The notes: a model not told the origin generated them from the sequence alone. Numbered from the stretch's first letter, positions 1 through 6,607 are shown. The stretch: 11,032 nt of DNA from an uncultured Planctomycetaceae bacterium (GCA_947307005.1 CAMZHY010000074.1:1-11032), one strand, 5' to 3'. Translations and numbers: made by a program.

Positions 1-415
1 CCTCGCGGGCAAACCCGGACAGGTATTCCGCTCCGGAAGGGAACCCCGCGCCCTTCTCTCGACGACGTTTCCTTACCGCGCCGGACACGAATGAATCGTA
101 ATACGCCGCGTCGTATACGCACGCCTTCACCGGCATAGCGTAATGAACTTGCGACTGATTCTCAATTCCCAACGCAAGATACGTCGTCTTGCCGTCCTGC
201 ATGACGGTCGCTGTTTTCAGGACGTCGCGATATTTCTGTTTTGGGGCGACCTTACCGTCGTCCCCGAAAGGCAAAATGAGACTGGTCGCGTCTAACGGTT
301 TTAGATTTTCAGGTTTTACGACCTGTCTGCCGCCGAAGATTTTGAAGTTAAAAGCGTCGGCAAAGATCTCCTCGTCTTGCATGAAGTCCTTGGCGACTAC
401 GTCTTTATCCGCCAT
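1..415 (-). CDS. Rpn-family recombination-promoting nuclease/putative transposase, N-terminal part (3' end outside window)
   Basis: Reading the minus strand from the ATG at 415 gives 138 residues with no stop before the window edge, so the C-terminus is missing. It resembles the PD-(D/E)XK Rpn/YhgA-like family, whose studied members are DNA endonucleases that promote RecA-independent recombination. Supporting features are the FADAFNFKIFGG stretch near residue 18, a YRDVLK segment (Asp64) and the hallmark LGIENQSQVHYAMPVK (residues 82-97), where Glu85 and Gln87 would be active-site residues of the nuclease fold. An AAGGAG ribosome site (428-433) lies 12 bases before the ATG. The gene follows the shell-protein gene with a 134-base gap and may be expressed separately. 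Members of this family often occur in many copies per genome and behave as accessory genes. I am confident of the family from the motifs, not of the activity. Confidence 0.8.
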   Translation of the reverse strand, partial: MADKDVVAKDFMQDEEIFADAFNFKIFGGRQVVKPENLKPLDATSLILPFGDDGKVAPKQKYRDVLKTATVMQDGKTTYLALGIENQSQVHYAMPVKACVYDAAYYDSFVSGAVRKRRREKGAGFPSGAEYLSGFARE

Positions 416-471
416 TGAAAATCAGTTCTCCTTCGAGTCCCGTATGCGACGTCGCGCCCAACGCCCGAACA

Positions 472-503
472 ATTTTAACGCAAAATCAGTCCTTGGACGT
501 CAA
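472..503 (-). promoter_or_regulatory. Weak candidate promoter for the Rpn-type gene
   Basis: On the minus strand a TTGACG hexamer (498-503) is followed by TTAAAAT around 472-478. The spacer is 19-20 bases, longer than the optimum of 17, so this is only a possible sigma-70-type promoter. Confidence 0.28.
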
Positions 504-513
504 ACGACCACGG

Positions 514-546
514 GAGTCTAACGAAATTTTCCGATCGTGAAGACTC
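514..546. repeat. Imperfect inverted repeat after the shell-protein gene
   Basis: GAGTCT (514-519) pairs with AGACTC (541-546), and inside it ACGA (521-524) pairs with TCGT (535-538). It lies just after the BMC gene stop on the minus strand. No U-run follows, so it is at best a weak 3' end structure and not a clear terminator. Confidence 0.3.
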
Positions 547-549
547 GAC

Positions 550-1266
550 TCAAACCTTCTTCTTAGCGGCGGCGTTTTTTGCGGCGCCGGTCCCGGCGGT
601 TCTTCGTCGCGGCGACGCGGGGGCGGCGGTCTTCTCGGGCTTCTCAGGTTCTTCCGGGGCGTTTTGGAACGCTTCAGGCTCCGGCGCGGACTTCTTCCTT
701 CGATCTTCCCCGACGCCGAGGAAGAGTTCGCGCTCGGGGCGCGGAATCACGGCGGAAGCGACGATAAAACCTCCGTCCTGAATCGCGTCGACGCCAGCGG
801 AAACCGCCGCTTGAACGTCGGAAAGCGCGCCGTTGAGCAGGAGCAGCCCTTTGCCGTTGAGATCCGTATTGAACGCCAGTTTAAAAAGCTCGACGGACGC
901 CGCTTTGCATGCGGCGTCGGCGGCGACCATCGCGGAAACGGCGGTTCGCGTCTCAACGATTCCCAGCGCGCCGAGACGCTCGGGATTGAGAACGACTTCC
1001 TCCGCCATCGCAGGGAACAGCGTCGGATGGATGTTGGCGACGGTCAGAAAATCGACGACTTGAGAACCGCCGATCCGTCGCGCCGTCTCCATCGCCATGT
1101 TGATATCCCCGACGGAACCGGAAAAAACGACGAGAAAATTGCCAGGACTAATCGGTCGCGCGACATGCGGCTTCGTCGTCGCGCTCTTCATGAGAGCGTC
1201 TAGCGCTTGATAACCGACGGCGACGCTTGCAAATTCAATCGCTCCTACCGAAATAATTTCGCTCAT
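550..1266 (-). CDS. BMC-T (tandem BMC domain) microcompartment shell protein, PduT-like
   Basis: This 238-residue protein carries two BMC domains in tandem (about residues 5-90 and 100-182), the architecture of trimeric shell tiles that form pseudohexagons in bacterial microcompartments. The closest family I recognise is PduT: shared elements are the start of domain 1 (VGAIEFASVAVGYQALDAL), the NIHPTLFPA turn, the GIVET start of domain 2 and VIPRPE closing it. In PduT an ICPGKF motif supplies the cysteine for a [4Fe-4S] cluster in the trimer pore. Here the motif is ISPGNF with Ser40, so that cluster is not expected. A tail of about 55 residues (185-238), rich in Glu, Pro, Ala and Lys and ending in KKKV, follows domain 2 and is absent from PduT. 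Start is the ATG at 1266, with a modest AGGGTGA upstream. No other shell or cargo gene is in the window, so this may be a satellite locus. Confidence 0.9.
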   Translation of the reverse strand: MSEIISVGAIEFASVAVGYQALDALMKSATTKPHVARPISPGNFLVVFSGSVGDINMAMETARRIGGSQVVDFLTVANIHPTLFPAMAEEVVLNPERLGALGIVETRTAVSAMVAADAACKAASVELFKLAFNTDLNGKGLLLLNGALSDVQAAVSAGVDAIQDGGFIVASAVIPRPERELFLGVGEDRRKKSAPEPEAFQNAPEEPEKPEKTAAPASPRRRTAGTGAAKNAAAKKKV

Positions 1267-1343
1267 TGTTTCACCCTATGTCCAAACAACGCTTGAGCGA
1301 CGTTCCCAAAACCCGCAAGAACAAGGAGGAACCCGCGCCGTCG

Positions 1344-1372
1344 ATTCTAAACGTCGGCGGAATCAAAGTCAA
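1344..1372 (-). promoter_or_regulatory. Sigma-70-type promoter of the BMC-T gene
   Basis: On the minus strand TTGACT (1367-1372) and TAGAAT (1344-1349) are separated by exactly 17 bases, each 5 of 6 to consensus. The predicted start near 1337 leaves a leader of about 70 bases before the BMC ATG. The promoter begins only about 15 bases after the SDR stop codon, so the shell gene has its own transcription start. Confidence 0.6.
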
Positions 1373-1380
1373 GCGCCGAC
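1353..1380. promoter_or_regulatory. Inverted repeat overlapping the BMC-T promoter (possible operator)
   Basis: GTCGGCG (1353-1359) and CGCCGAC (1374-1380) are perfect 7-base inverted arms around a 14-base centre that contains the -35 hexamer; one arm sits in the promoter spacer. This suits a dimeric regulator. It also lies 6 bases after the SDR stop codon, so it could act as a weak terminator, but no U-run follows. Confidence 0.4.
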
Positions 1381-1386
1381 AAGCTT

Positions 1387-2484
1387 TCAACGTTTATTCT
1401 GATTCTCGTACCACAGCGCGACGCGCGCGATTTTACTTTCAAGATCGGGCGAAATTACCGTCCCCAGTTGTTCCGTCGCTTTATCGCCGGAACAGATCCA
1501 CGGTCCGCGCAGCGCCTCGATCGCCTTGTTAATATCCATCGCGACCCCGCCGTGTTTGAGCGTCTTACAAATCTCTCCGTAGATTCCCACGCCGTAAACG
1601 GCAACCGGGGGCGTAGGAAAAACGCGAACGCGGTTGCGCCCGTACGCGCGACCGATCATACGTCCATATTCTGAAAAAAGAATCGGCTCGGGCGCCGTCG
1701 CAAAATAAATTCCCTTGCCGGAGCAAAACTTGGCTCTAGAACTCGGATTCTGCGTCGCCGCGAGGCTCGTCGCCGTCAGCCGTTCCCCGTTCTTCATCGC
1801 CGCAATGAGAATATCCGCCAAATCCTCGACGTACACGAAAGAAAAATAACGATCCTTCCACCCGGGATTCACAAAATTACCGAATCGCCTCGCCATCGAA
1901 AAGAGAGGGGCCGACGCCATGTCATGCTCGCCGAAAACGTAGGGAGGGCGAATAATCGTTATCGGGAATTTTCCCGCGTAATCCTGAAGATTCTGCTCCG
2001 CCGCGAACTTGCTGCGCCCGTAGGGAGAAACAGGGCTCGGATAATCCGTCTCGCGTTTGCGACGACAAAGATCATAGAGACGCTCGCCGGACTGGCCGCT
2101 AACGGCGTCCCCTTTCCGCGCGGTTCCGGCGGCGGAAAGGGACGAAACAAACACGAGCGTCGGTCGACGCCCCGAACGCGCGCAATAACGCGCAAGGTCA
2201 AGCGTCCCGCCGCAATTGACCTCCATAAATTCGCCTGAACGACTCTCGCGCGTCACGCCGGCCAGATGAAAAACTCCGGCGACGTCGGCGACGCCGGCGG
2301 CGAGCGCTTCGCCGTCTTTAAGGTCGCCTTCGACGAACTCGACGTTTCCAAGCCGCCGCAAATCGTCGCGATTCGACGTCGGACGGACAAGACACTTCAC
2401 GCGAGCGCCCTGCTCCACAAGCTTTCTCGTTAGACAACGTCCTATGAAGCCCGTCGCCCCCGTTACAAAATAGGTCTCGCTCAT
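1387..2484 (-). CDS. Extended short-chain dehydrogenase: NAD-dependent epimerase/dehydratase family
   Basis: This 365-residue protein has a full extended-SDR pattern: the nucleotide-binding TGATGFIG (residues 8-15), the acidic GDL at 53-55, HLAG at 73-76, VSSLSA at 113-118, the catalytic pair Tyr155/Lys159 in SPYGRSK, and IIRPPYVFGEHD after it. Such enzymes oxidise, epimerise or dehydrate nucleotide sugars or related steroid/flavonoid-like substrates with NAD(P). The substrate cannot be told from sequence. Between the serine region and the catalytic Tyr there is an unusually long stretch (about residues 121-150). The ATG at 2484 is preceded by GAGAGGA with 7-base spacing. It follows the thioesterase gene by 30 bases and is probably the last gene of a three-gene operon. 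Confidence 0.88.
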   Translation of the reverse strand: MSETYFVTGATGFIGRCLTRKLVEQGARVKCLVRPTSNRDDLRRLGNVEFVEGDLKDGEALAAGVADVAGVFHLAGVTRESRSGEFMEVNCGGTLDLARYCARSGRRPTLVFVSSLSAAGTARKGDAVSGQSGERLYDLCRRKRETDYPSPVSPYGRSKFAAEQNLQDYAGKFPITIIRPPYVFGEHDMASAPLFSMARRFGNFVNPGWKDRYFSFVYVEDLADILIAAMKNGERLTATSLAATQNPSSRAKFCSGKGIYFATAPEPILFSEYGRMIGRAYGRNRVRVFPTPPVAVYGVGIYGEICKTLKHGGVAMDINKAIEALRGPWICSGDKATEQLGTVISPDLESKIARVALWYENQNKR

Positions 2485-2514
2485 AACGGAATCCTCTCGC
2501 TCATATCGCAGGTT

Positions 2515-2994
2515 TCAGGCGTCGCTTGTCGTTTCGCCGATCCCGCGAGAAAAATTACGAATCCATTCCGGAACGGGAACGATCTTCCCTCGCTTATCGA
2601 CGCACACCAAGGTTGTTCCTCCCTTGACGAGAAGTTCGCCGTCGCGGTAAAGTTCGTACTCGTGAACGAGCGACGCGGCGGTAACGTTGGCGACGCGCGT
2701 CCGAAGGGTTAGCAGGTCGTCGTAACGCGCGGGCTTAAGATACTGAGCGCGCGCTTCGGAAACGACCATCATAACGCCGCGCTCTTCAACGTCGCGATAG
2801 CTGCAGCCGGTCGCCTCGCGGAGCAACTCCGTCCGCCCCATTTCGAAGTAGGCGAAATAATTGCCGTGGTAGACGACGCCCATCTGATCCGTTTCCTGAT
2901 ATCGGACGCGAATCTGAATCTCGCTCTCGTAGCCAATCGCCGCGGCCGGTTTTCTTTTCCCGGTTTTGACGCGGGCGTCGTCCTGTTTTTCCAT
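2515..2994 (-). CDS. YbgC-like acyl-CoA thioesterase (4HBT hotdog family)
   Basis: The 159-residue protein is a single hotdog-fold thioesterase. The signature runs RVRYQETDQMGVVYHGNYF (residues 29-47), with Asp36 as the expected catalytic residue and the HGNY block behind it, followed by EMGRTELLRE (51-60), as in YbgC, which hydrolyses short-chain acyl-CoAs in the cytoplasm. An N-terminal extension of about 20 Lys/Arg/Ala-rich residues makes it longer than the usual 130-140. The start at 2994 is supported by AGGAG 8 bases upstream, which overlaps the last codons of the preceding gene; the 11-base gap implies translational coupling in one operon. In many bacteria ybgC lies beside tol-pal genes; that is not the case here. 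Confidence 0.92.
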   Translation of the reverse strand: MEKQDDARVKTGKRKPAAAIGYESEIQIRVRYQETDQMGVVYHGNYFAYFEMGRTELLREATGCSYRDVEERGVMMVVSEARAQYLKPARYDDLLTLRTRVANVTAASLVHEYELYRDGELLVKGGTTLVCVDKRGKIVPVPEWIRNFSRGIGETTSDA

Positions 2995-3005
2995 GGTCGA
3001 TTCTC

Positions 3006-3635
3006 CTAGCGCGCCGAGTCGGACGCTTTCTTTTGAACGTTCTTGCGTTTCTTTTCCTCTTCCTCGTAAACTTCGCGAGTGATTGTCGGACCGGCAATCG
3101 CGTCAAAGATCGCTAAAAGATTGAGCAGACCGGCCGTTATCGTGTAGAGGACGCTCAGATCAAGCCAAGAATGAAGATTTGCGGCGACGTCGTTGCTCGT
3201 CGGCTGATTCGGTCGCGTCGAAGACTCGGACGGAACTCTTGGGGGCGCGAACGCCGCGGACCAAAACGAGCCGTCGGCGTCGCGAGGCTTTTGCGCCTGC
3301 ATGAGAGAAGGAATCGCCATAACGCCGACAAAAGATTGAGGAATGAACGCCAGCCGACGATCGCCAGGACGCCACGAACAGTAGACGGACCGCGCGAAAA
3401 AAAGCGATTCTGATCCGTCGCCGACGGGAGACGGAGCGCGATAACTTCCCATCGCTAGCCCAACGACGAGAAGCGTCCAGACGGAGAGTCCAAAGACCGC
3501 CGCCTTAAAATAGCGTCGCTGGTAAAAATGCCCGGCGCCGGGTAGAAGCCAAGCCAAAACGGCCGCAATCGCGGGGTTTCGCAGATCGATCGTCTGTTCC
3601 TCAGGTCGGGGGGCCGCCGTCGTTTCTCGTGTCAT
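3006..3635 (-). CDS. DUF6677-like small membrane protein
   Basis: The 209-residue protein has two adjacent N-terminal hydrophobic segments joined by LLPGAGHFYQRRYFKA (from about residue 30), a motif also seen in TM2-type membrane proteins. A further hydrophobic segment (about residues 160-185) and a Lys/Arg-rich C-terminus follow. I associate this layout with a planctomycete family (DUF6677); its function is unknown. I chose the ATG at 3635 and not the upstream ATG at 3650, because GGAG at 3645-3648 sits 9 bases before 3635, while 3650 has no ribosome site. A TATAAT box 44 bases upstream fits this. It is probably the first gene of the operon with the thioesterase and SDR. Confidence 0.75.
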   Translation of the reverse strand: MTRETTAAPRPEEQTIDLRNPAIAAVLAWLLPGAGHFYQRRYFKAAVFGLSVWTLLVVGLAMGSYRAPSPVGDGSESLFFARSVYCSWRPGDRRLAFIPQSFVGVMAIPSLMQAQKPRDADGSFWSAAFAPPRVPSESSTRPNQPTSNDVAANLHSWLDLSVLYTITAGLLNLLAIFDAIAGPTITREVYEEEEKKRKNVQKKASDSAR

Positions 3636-3644
3636 GCAAGGTTT

Positions 3645-3648
3645 CTCC
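3645..3648 (-). promoter_or_regulatory. Ribosome binding site deciding the 3635 start
   Basis: GGAG on the minus strand, 9 bases before the ATG at 3635. It lies downstream of the alternative ATG at 3650 and so favours the shorter protein. Confidence 0.55.
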
Positions 3649-3678
3649 ATCTATGGTCGTTCGCAACCTATAGCGCTG

Positions 3679-3684
3679 ATTATA
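3679..3684 (-). promoter_or_regulatory. TATAAT -10 box of the DUF6677-thioesterase-SDR operon
   Basis: A perfect TATAAT on the minus strand, preceded by GCGG. Only a poor -35 (TTTCGA-like, about 16 bases upstream) is visible. The predicted start near 3672 leaves a leader of about 36 bases to the ATG at 3635. Confidence 0.45.
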
Positions 3685-3754
3685 CCGCATGCCTTTGACG
3701 TCGAAAAGGCGCGAAAAGAAAACGACGCCGAAAAAAGAGAATCGCGCGCCTGAT

Positions 3755-3784
3755 AAAAAAAGAGCGCTCGGAAACCGAACGCTC
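3755..3784 (-). terminator. Rho-independent terminator of tRNA-Pro
   Basis: On the minus strand a 10-bp stem (3784-3775 with 3771-3762, one G-U pair) with a TTT loop is followed directly by seven T (3761-3755). It begins 10 bases after the tRNA 3' end. Confidence 0.9.
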
Positions 3785-3790
3785 GGATAC

Positions 3791-3868
<78 letters not shown>

Positions 3869-3907
3869 TTGCCGCGAAGGACTGAAGCCGATCCGCGAAC
3901 GGGACTC

Positions 3908-3913
3908 ATTATA
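3908..3913 (-). promoter_or_regulatory. TATAAT -10 box of tRNA-Pro
   Basis: A perfect TATAAT on the minus strand, preceded by GGCGG, 40 bases before the mature tRNA 5' end. A weak TTTCGG lies 17 bases upstream as a possible -35. Confidence 0.5.
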
Positions 3914-3944
3914 CCGCCAAGACGCAAATCCGAAAGGGGCGCGA

Positions 3945-3998
3945 TTGAAACAAAAACGAAACCTTTGATTTCGCAACCAGTTTCTCAGAAGTCAAAGG
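3945..3998 (-). terminator. Candidate terminator of the zinc-ribbon gene
   Basis: On the minus strand CCTTTGA (3998-3992) pairs with TCAAAGG (3968-3962) across a 23-base loop and is followed by the T-rich TTTCGTTTTTGTTTC. It begins 12 bases after the stop codon. The long loop and AT-rich stem make it only moderately convincing. Confidence 0.45.
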
Positions 3999-4010
3999 CG
4001 CGACGCGGTC

Positions 4011-4373
4011 TCAAAGGAAATCGTCGTGACGGAGAACGCCCGATTCTTCCTCGATTTCGGCGTGCGTCTGCCAGCGCCACCTGCGCGGCGCCCTGCGACG
4101 TTCCTCGCGAACGCCGTAACGAGGCTTCACTTCCAGACCGAGCAGCTCTTTGATTCGATCCAAGAAATTGCGCGGAAGCTGATATTCAACCTCGACGATC
4201 TCATCAGGCTTTTCAGGCTCGAGATAAAGCTTGCGGACGGAAATTCTGGGACCGTATTCGCCGCCGCAAATCTTGCAAGGAAGTTCGTTTTTCGGTTCGC
4301 GAACAGCATGGCCGCAACTCTTGCAGATATAGCGATATTCCCAAGGGCCGTAGCCGTATCGTTTCTCTTTCAT
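4011..4373 (-). CDS. Small zinc-ribbon protein of unknown function
   Basis: From the ATG at 4373 the product is 120 residues. Two CxxC knuckles, CKSC (Cys17/Cys20) and CKIC (Cys33/Cys36), are 12 residues apart and should bind one zinc ion in a ribbon. The preceding KEKRYGYGPWEYRYI is rich in aromatic residues. The second half is charged, with an Arg-rich patch (about residues 90-100) and an acidic stretch near the end. I do not recognise the family; a nucleic-acid or protein-binding role is only a guess. An in-frame ATG at 4412 would add 13 residues, but GAGGA (4381-4385) lies 7 bases before 4373 and the promoter would put the transcript start only about 14 bases before 4412, so the shorter form is preferred. 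Confidence 0.7.
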   Translation of the reverse strand: MKEKRYGYGPWEYRYICKSCGHAVREPKNELPCKICGGEYGPRISVRKLYLEPEKPDEIVEVEYQLPRNFLDRIKELLGLEVKPRYGVREERRRAPRRWRWQTHAEIEEESGVLRHDDFL

Positions 4374-4380
4374 AACAGCG

Positions 4381-4385
4381 TCCTC
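4381..4385 (-). promoter_or_regulatory. Ribosome binding site deciding the 4373 start
   Basis: GAGGA on the minus strand, 7 bases before the ATG at 4373; no comparable site precedes the longer candidate start at 4412. Confidence 0.55.
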
Positions 4386-4432
4386 AACCATGCGCAAACA
4401 GGCGCGCCGCAACGCGCCGACGAACCTACTCC

Positions 4433-4461
4433 ATTATATTGTCGAAATTGCGGTCTGTCGA
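4433..4461 (-). promoter_or_regulatory. Sigma-70-type promoter of the zinc-ribbon gene
   Basis: TCGACA (4456-4461) and a perfect TATAAT (4433-4438) on the minus strand with an exact 17-base spacer. This is the best promoter in the window. Predicted start near 4426, leader about 53 bases. Confidence 0.7.
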
Positions 4462-4481
4462 GTCTTTCTCCTGTCTTTCCT

Positions 4482-4510
4482 AAAATAATCGTCAAGACGG
4501 GCGACGATTA
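4482..4510 (-). terminator. Terminator-like hairpin containing the flhA stop codon
   Basis: TAATCGTC (4510-4503) pairs perfectly with GACGATTA (4493-4486) across a 9-base loop and is followed by TTTT (4485-4482). The first three bases of the stem are the TAA stop of flhA. The stem is AT-rich and the T run short. Confidence 0.5.
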
Positions 4511-6607
4511 CGCGCCCTGCCAATCGACGACGACTTCTTGACGCGCCTTGGTCGCGGAGTCCAATTCGTCAAAGGCAAGGACTGTAAAATCGAGTCCGAT
4601 CGAGGTCGCAAAACGACGCGTCGCGTATCGCAAATCGCCGTCGACAAGCGCCGTCGGCGAAAGATCGACGTCGCGCATTGATTGCCAAGCGGAACGCAGC
4701 GCGGCGGCAAGCGACGTTCTTTGCTCGGAGGAAAGCGCAAAAGAAGGCTCGCCGTCTTCCGTTTTCACAAGCGTCTCGCGCAGCGCGTCCTCGCCGGCCG
4801 GATCGAAGAACGCGACGGGGAGGACGCCGTCTTCGTCGCGATACCGGTCGACGACAATCCTCGCAAGCCGACTTCTAGCAAACTCCAAAGCGCGCCACGC
4901 GTCCGCGTCGGGATAGCGCAACGTGAGATCGTCGACCGCCTCGAGAATCACGTCGAGCCGAAAAATTGAAACGCCCTCCGCGAGAAGAAGTCTCAAAACT
5001 TGCTGAATCCTCGCGAGTTTTCGAGGTTCAAGACCGTCTCCGCCGTCGCCGAGCGCCTCTTCGACGAGCGCGGGGTCCGTCTCGCGAAGCCGTTCGACAC
5101 GTCGTTTCGTCGCGTCGCGAGAAAGGAACGCCGCCGCTTCGCGGCGCGCGACTTCGAGCGTTCGCCGTTCGATCAGCTCGCCGGGCGACAGAAGCTCGTA
5201 TCCCGCGTCCGTCGCGGAATCTTCGTCGTCGGCGGCGATCCAAAAAGCGTTCGCTCCGTCGGGTCCCGTCGCGCTGAGTCCCTGAAGTTTGGACGTCGCG
5301 TAACCGGAGTCGACCGCAAGCGTCATCTGAGGATAGACGACGCCGGACGCGACCTCGACCCCGTTGACGCGAAGAGAATACCGATTCTCGTCGAGCGATT
5401 TATCGTCGCGAATCCGCGTTTTCGGGAGGACGACGCCAAGTTCTGAAGCCAGCGCCAGCCGAACGCGCTTGACCCGTTCCAGAAGCGTCGGTCCGTCTGT
5501 CGGAACCGCGACGCTCGCCAGCCCCTCGCCAATCGCGATCTCGAACGGATCCGCCTTTAGCGCGCGGCCAAGCTCCGCTTCGTCCTCTTCCGCTTCGCGT
5601 TTAGCGTTTGTCGCAGACGCGTCCGAAGAACCTCCAACCGTTTCGAGCGCGACCGTCCCATTTGCGCGGCGCGTCATAACCCACGCAAGAACGAGGAATC
5701 CCGCCGCAAGCGTCGAAAGCGGAAGAAACGGAAGCCCCGTAAACGCTAAAAATAGAAGGAAAACGCCCGTCGTCGCAAGCGCGATCGGACGTCCAAACGT
5801 CTGCGCCAGCGCGACGCTCGAAACGTTCTGAGCGCGCGACGTTCTCGCAACGAGCAATCCCGTCGCGATGGAGATCAAAAACGCGGGAAGCTGCGAAACA
5901 AGACCGTCGCCAATCGTTAATCTCGAATAGAGCGAAACCGCGTCGCCTATCGACATATGACGCTGAAAAACGCCTATGCAGAGCCCGCCGATCAGATTGA
6001 CGAGCACGATCGCCAGTCCCGCGATCGCGTCGCCGCGAACAAACTTGCTCGCTCCGTCCATCGCCCCGAAAAAGTCAGACTGTTCGCTAAGTTCGGCGCG
6101 CGCTATCTTCGCTTCTTCTTCCGTAATGTTTCCCGCGTTTAAATCGAAATCGATCGCGGACTGACGTCCAGGGAGCGCGTCGAGCGTAAATCGCGCCGTT
6201 ACCTCGCTAATTCGCGTCGCGCCTTTCGTAATGACGACAAACTGGATAACGACGAAAATCAGAAAGATCACCGCGCCGACGACGACGCTGTCTCCGGCGA
6301 CAAATCGGCTGAACGCGTCGACAACCTGCCCCGCGTTTCCTTGCGTCAGGATAAGGCGCGTCGTCGAGACGTTGAGAACGAGTCGATAGAGCGTCGTCGT
6401 GAGCAAAATCGTCGGAAACGCGCTGAACTCAAGAGGCTTGCTGATAAAGAACGTCGCCAGAAAAATCGTCGCCGAAATCGCGAGATTGATCGACAGCGCC
6501 AGGTCCATAAGCCCGAAGGGAAGCCGAAAGAGCAGCGCGAGAACGCTGACGGCGGCAAAGATCGGCAGCGCCGCGTCCTGCCACTGAAAAGTTCGCTTTC
6601 CGTTCAT
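4508..6607 (-). CDS. flhA: Flagellar biosynthesis protein FlhA
   Basis: FlhA is the large inner-membrane subunit of the flagellar type III export gate, coupling proton flow to export of flagellar parts. The 699-residue length is typical. Residues 1-314 hold about eight hydrophobic segments and the conserved FHIPEP-family core: TKGATRISEVTARFTLDALPGRQ (from 128), AIDFDLNAG (151-159, with the conserved Asp153) and FFGAMDGASKFVRGDAIAG (179-197). A charged linker (about 315-350) leads to the cytoplasmic domain, including VLPKTRIRDD, LLLAEGVSIFRLDVILEA and the C-terminal VLAFDEL. Type III secretion SctV proteins share the fold, but the core motifs read as FlhA. Start is the ATG at 6607, preceded by AAGGA (11-base spacing) and GGGA. 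No other flagellar gene lies in the window. GRQS replaces the commoner GKQM. Confidence 0.95.
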   Translation of the reverse strand: MNGKRTFQWQDAALPIFAAVSVLALLFRLPFGLMDLALSINLAISATIFLATFFISKPLEFSAFPTILLTTTLYRLVLNVSTTRLILTQGNAGQVVDAFSRFVAGDSVVVGAVIFLIFVVIQFVVITKGATRISEVTARFTLDALPGRQSAIDFDLNAGNITEEEAKIARAELSEQSDFFGAMDGASKFVRGDAIAGLAIVLVNLIGGLCIGVFQRHMSIGDAVSLYSRLTIGDGLVSQLPAFLISIATGLLVARTSRAQNVSSVALAQTFGRPIALATTGVFLLFLAFTGLPFLPLSTLAAGFLVLAWVMTRRANGTVALETVGGSSDASATNAKREAEEDEAELGRALKADPFEIAIGEGLASVAVPTDGPTLLERVKRVRLALASELGVVLPKTRIRDDKSLDENRYSLRVNGVEVASGVVYPQMTLAVDSGYATSKLQGLSATGPDGANAFWIAADDEDSATDAGYELLSPGELIERRTLEVARREAAAFLSRDATKRRVERLRETDPALVEEALGDGGDGLEPRKLARIQQVLRLLLAEGVSIFRLDVILEAVDDLTLRYPDADAWRALEFARSRLARIVVDRYRDEDGVLPVAFFDPAGEDALRETLVKTEDGEPSFALSSEQRTSLAAALRSAWQSMRDVDLSPTALVDGDLRYATRRFATSIGLDFTVLAFDELDSATKARQEVVVDWQGA

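Noticed and set aside
664..1203. A 179-codon plus-strand frame
   Set aside because: Fully antisense to the BMC shell gene; Arg/Gly-rich composition typical of an opposite-strand shadow in GC-rich DNA.
1266..1532. An 88-codon plus-strand frame starting at the BMC promoter region
   Set aside because: Overlaps the BMC promoter and the 3' end of the SDR gene on the other strand, with no motif support.
4026..4541. A 171-codon plus-strand frame starting on GTG with an AAAGGA upstream
   Set aside because: It is antisense to the zinc-ribbon gene, which has paired CxxC motifs, a near-consensus promoter and a ribosome site. The plus frame shows no recognisable motif and runs over the flhA stop and hairpin.
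4508..6607. Type III secretion export-gate protein (SctV) as an alternative to FlhA
   Set aside because: The core and C-terminal motifs fit FlhA better, and no other secretion gene is nearby; a phylogeny would settle it.
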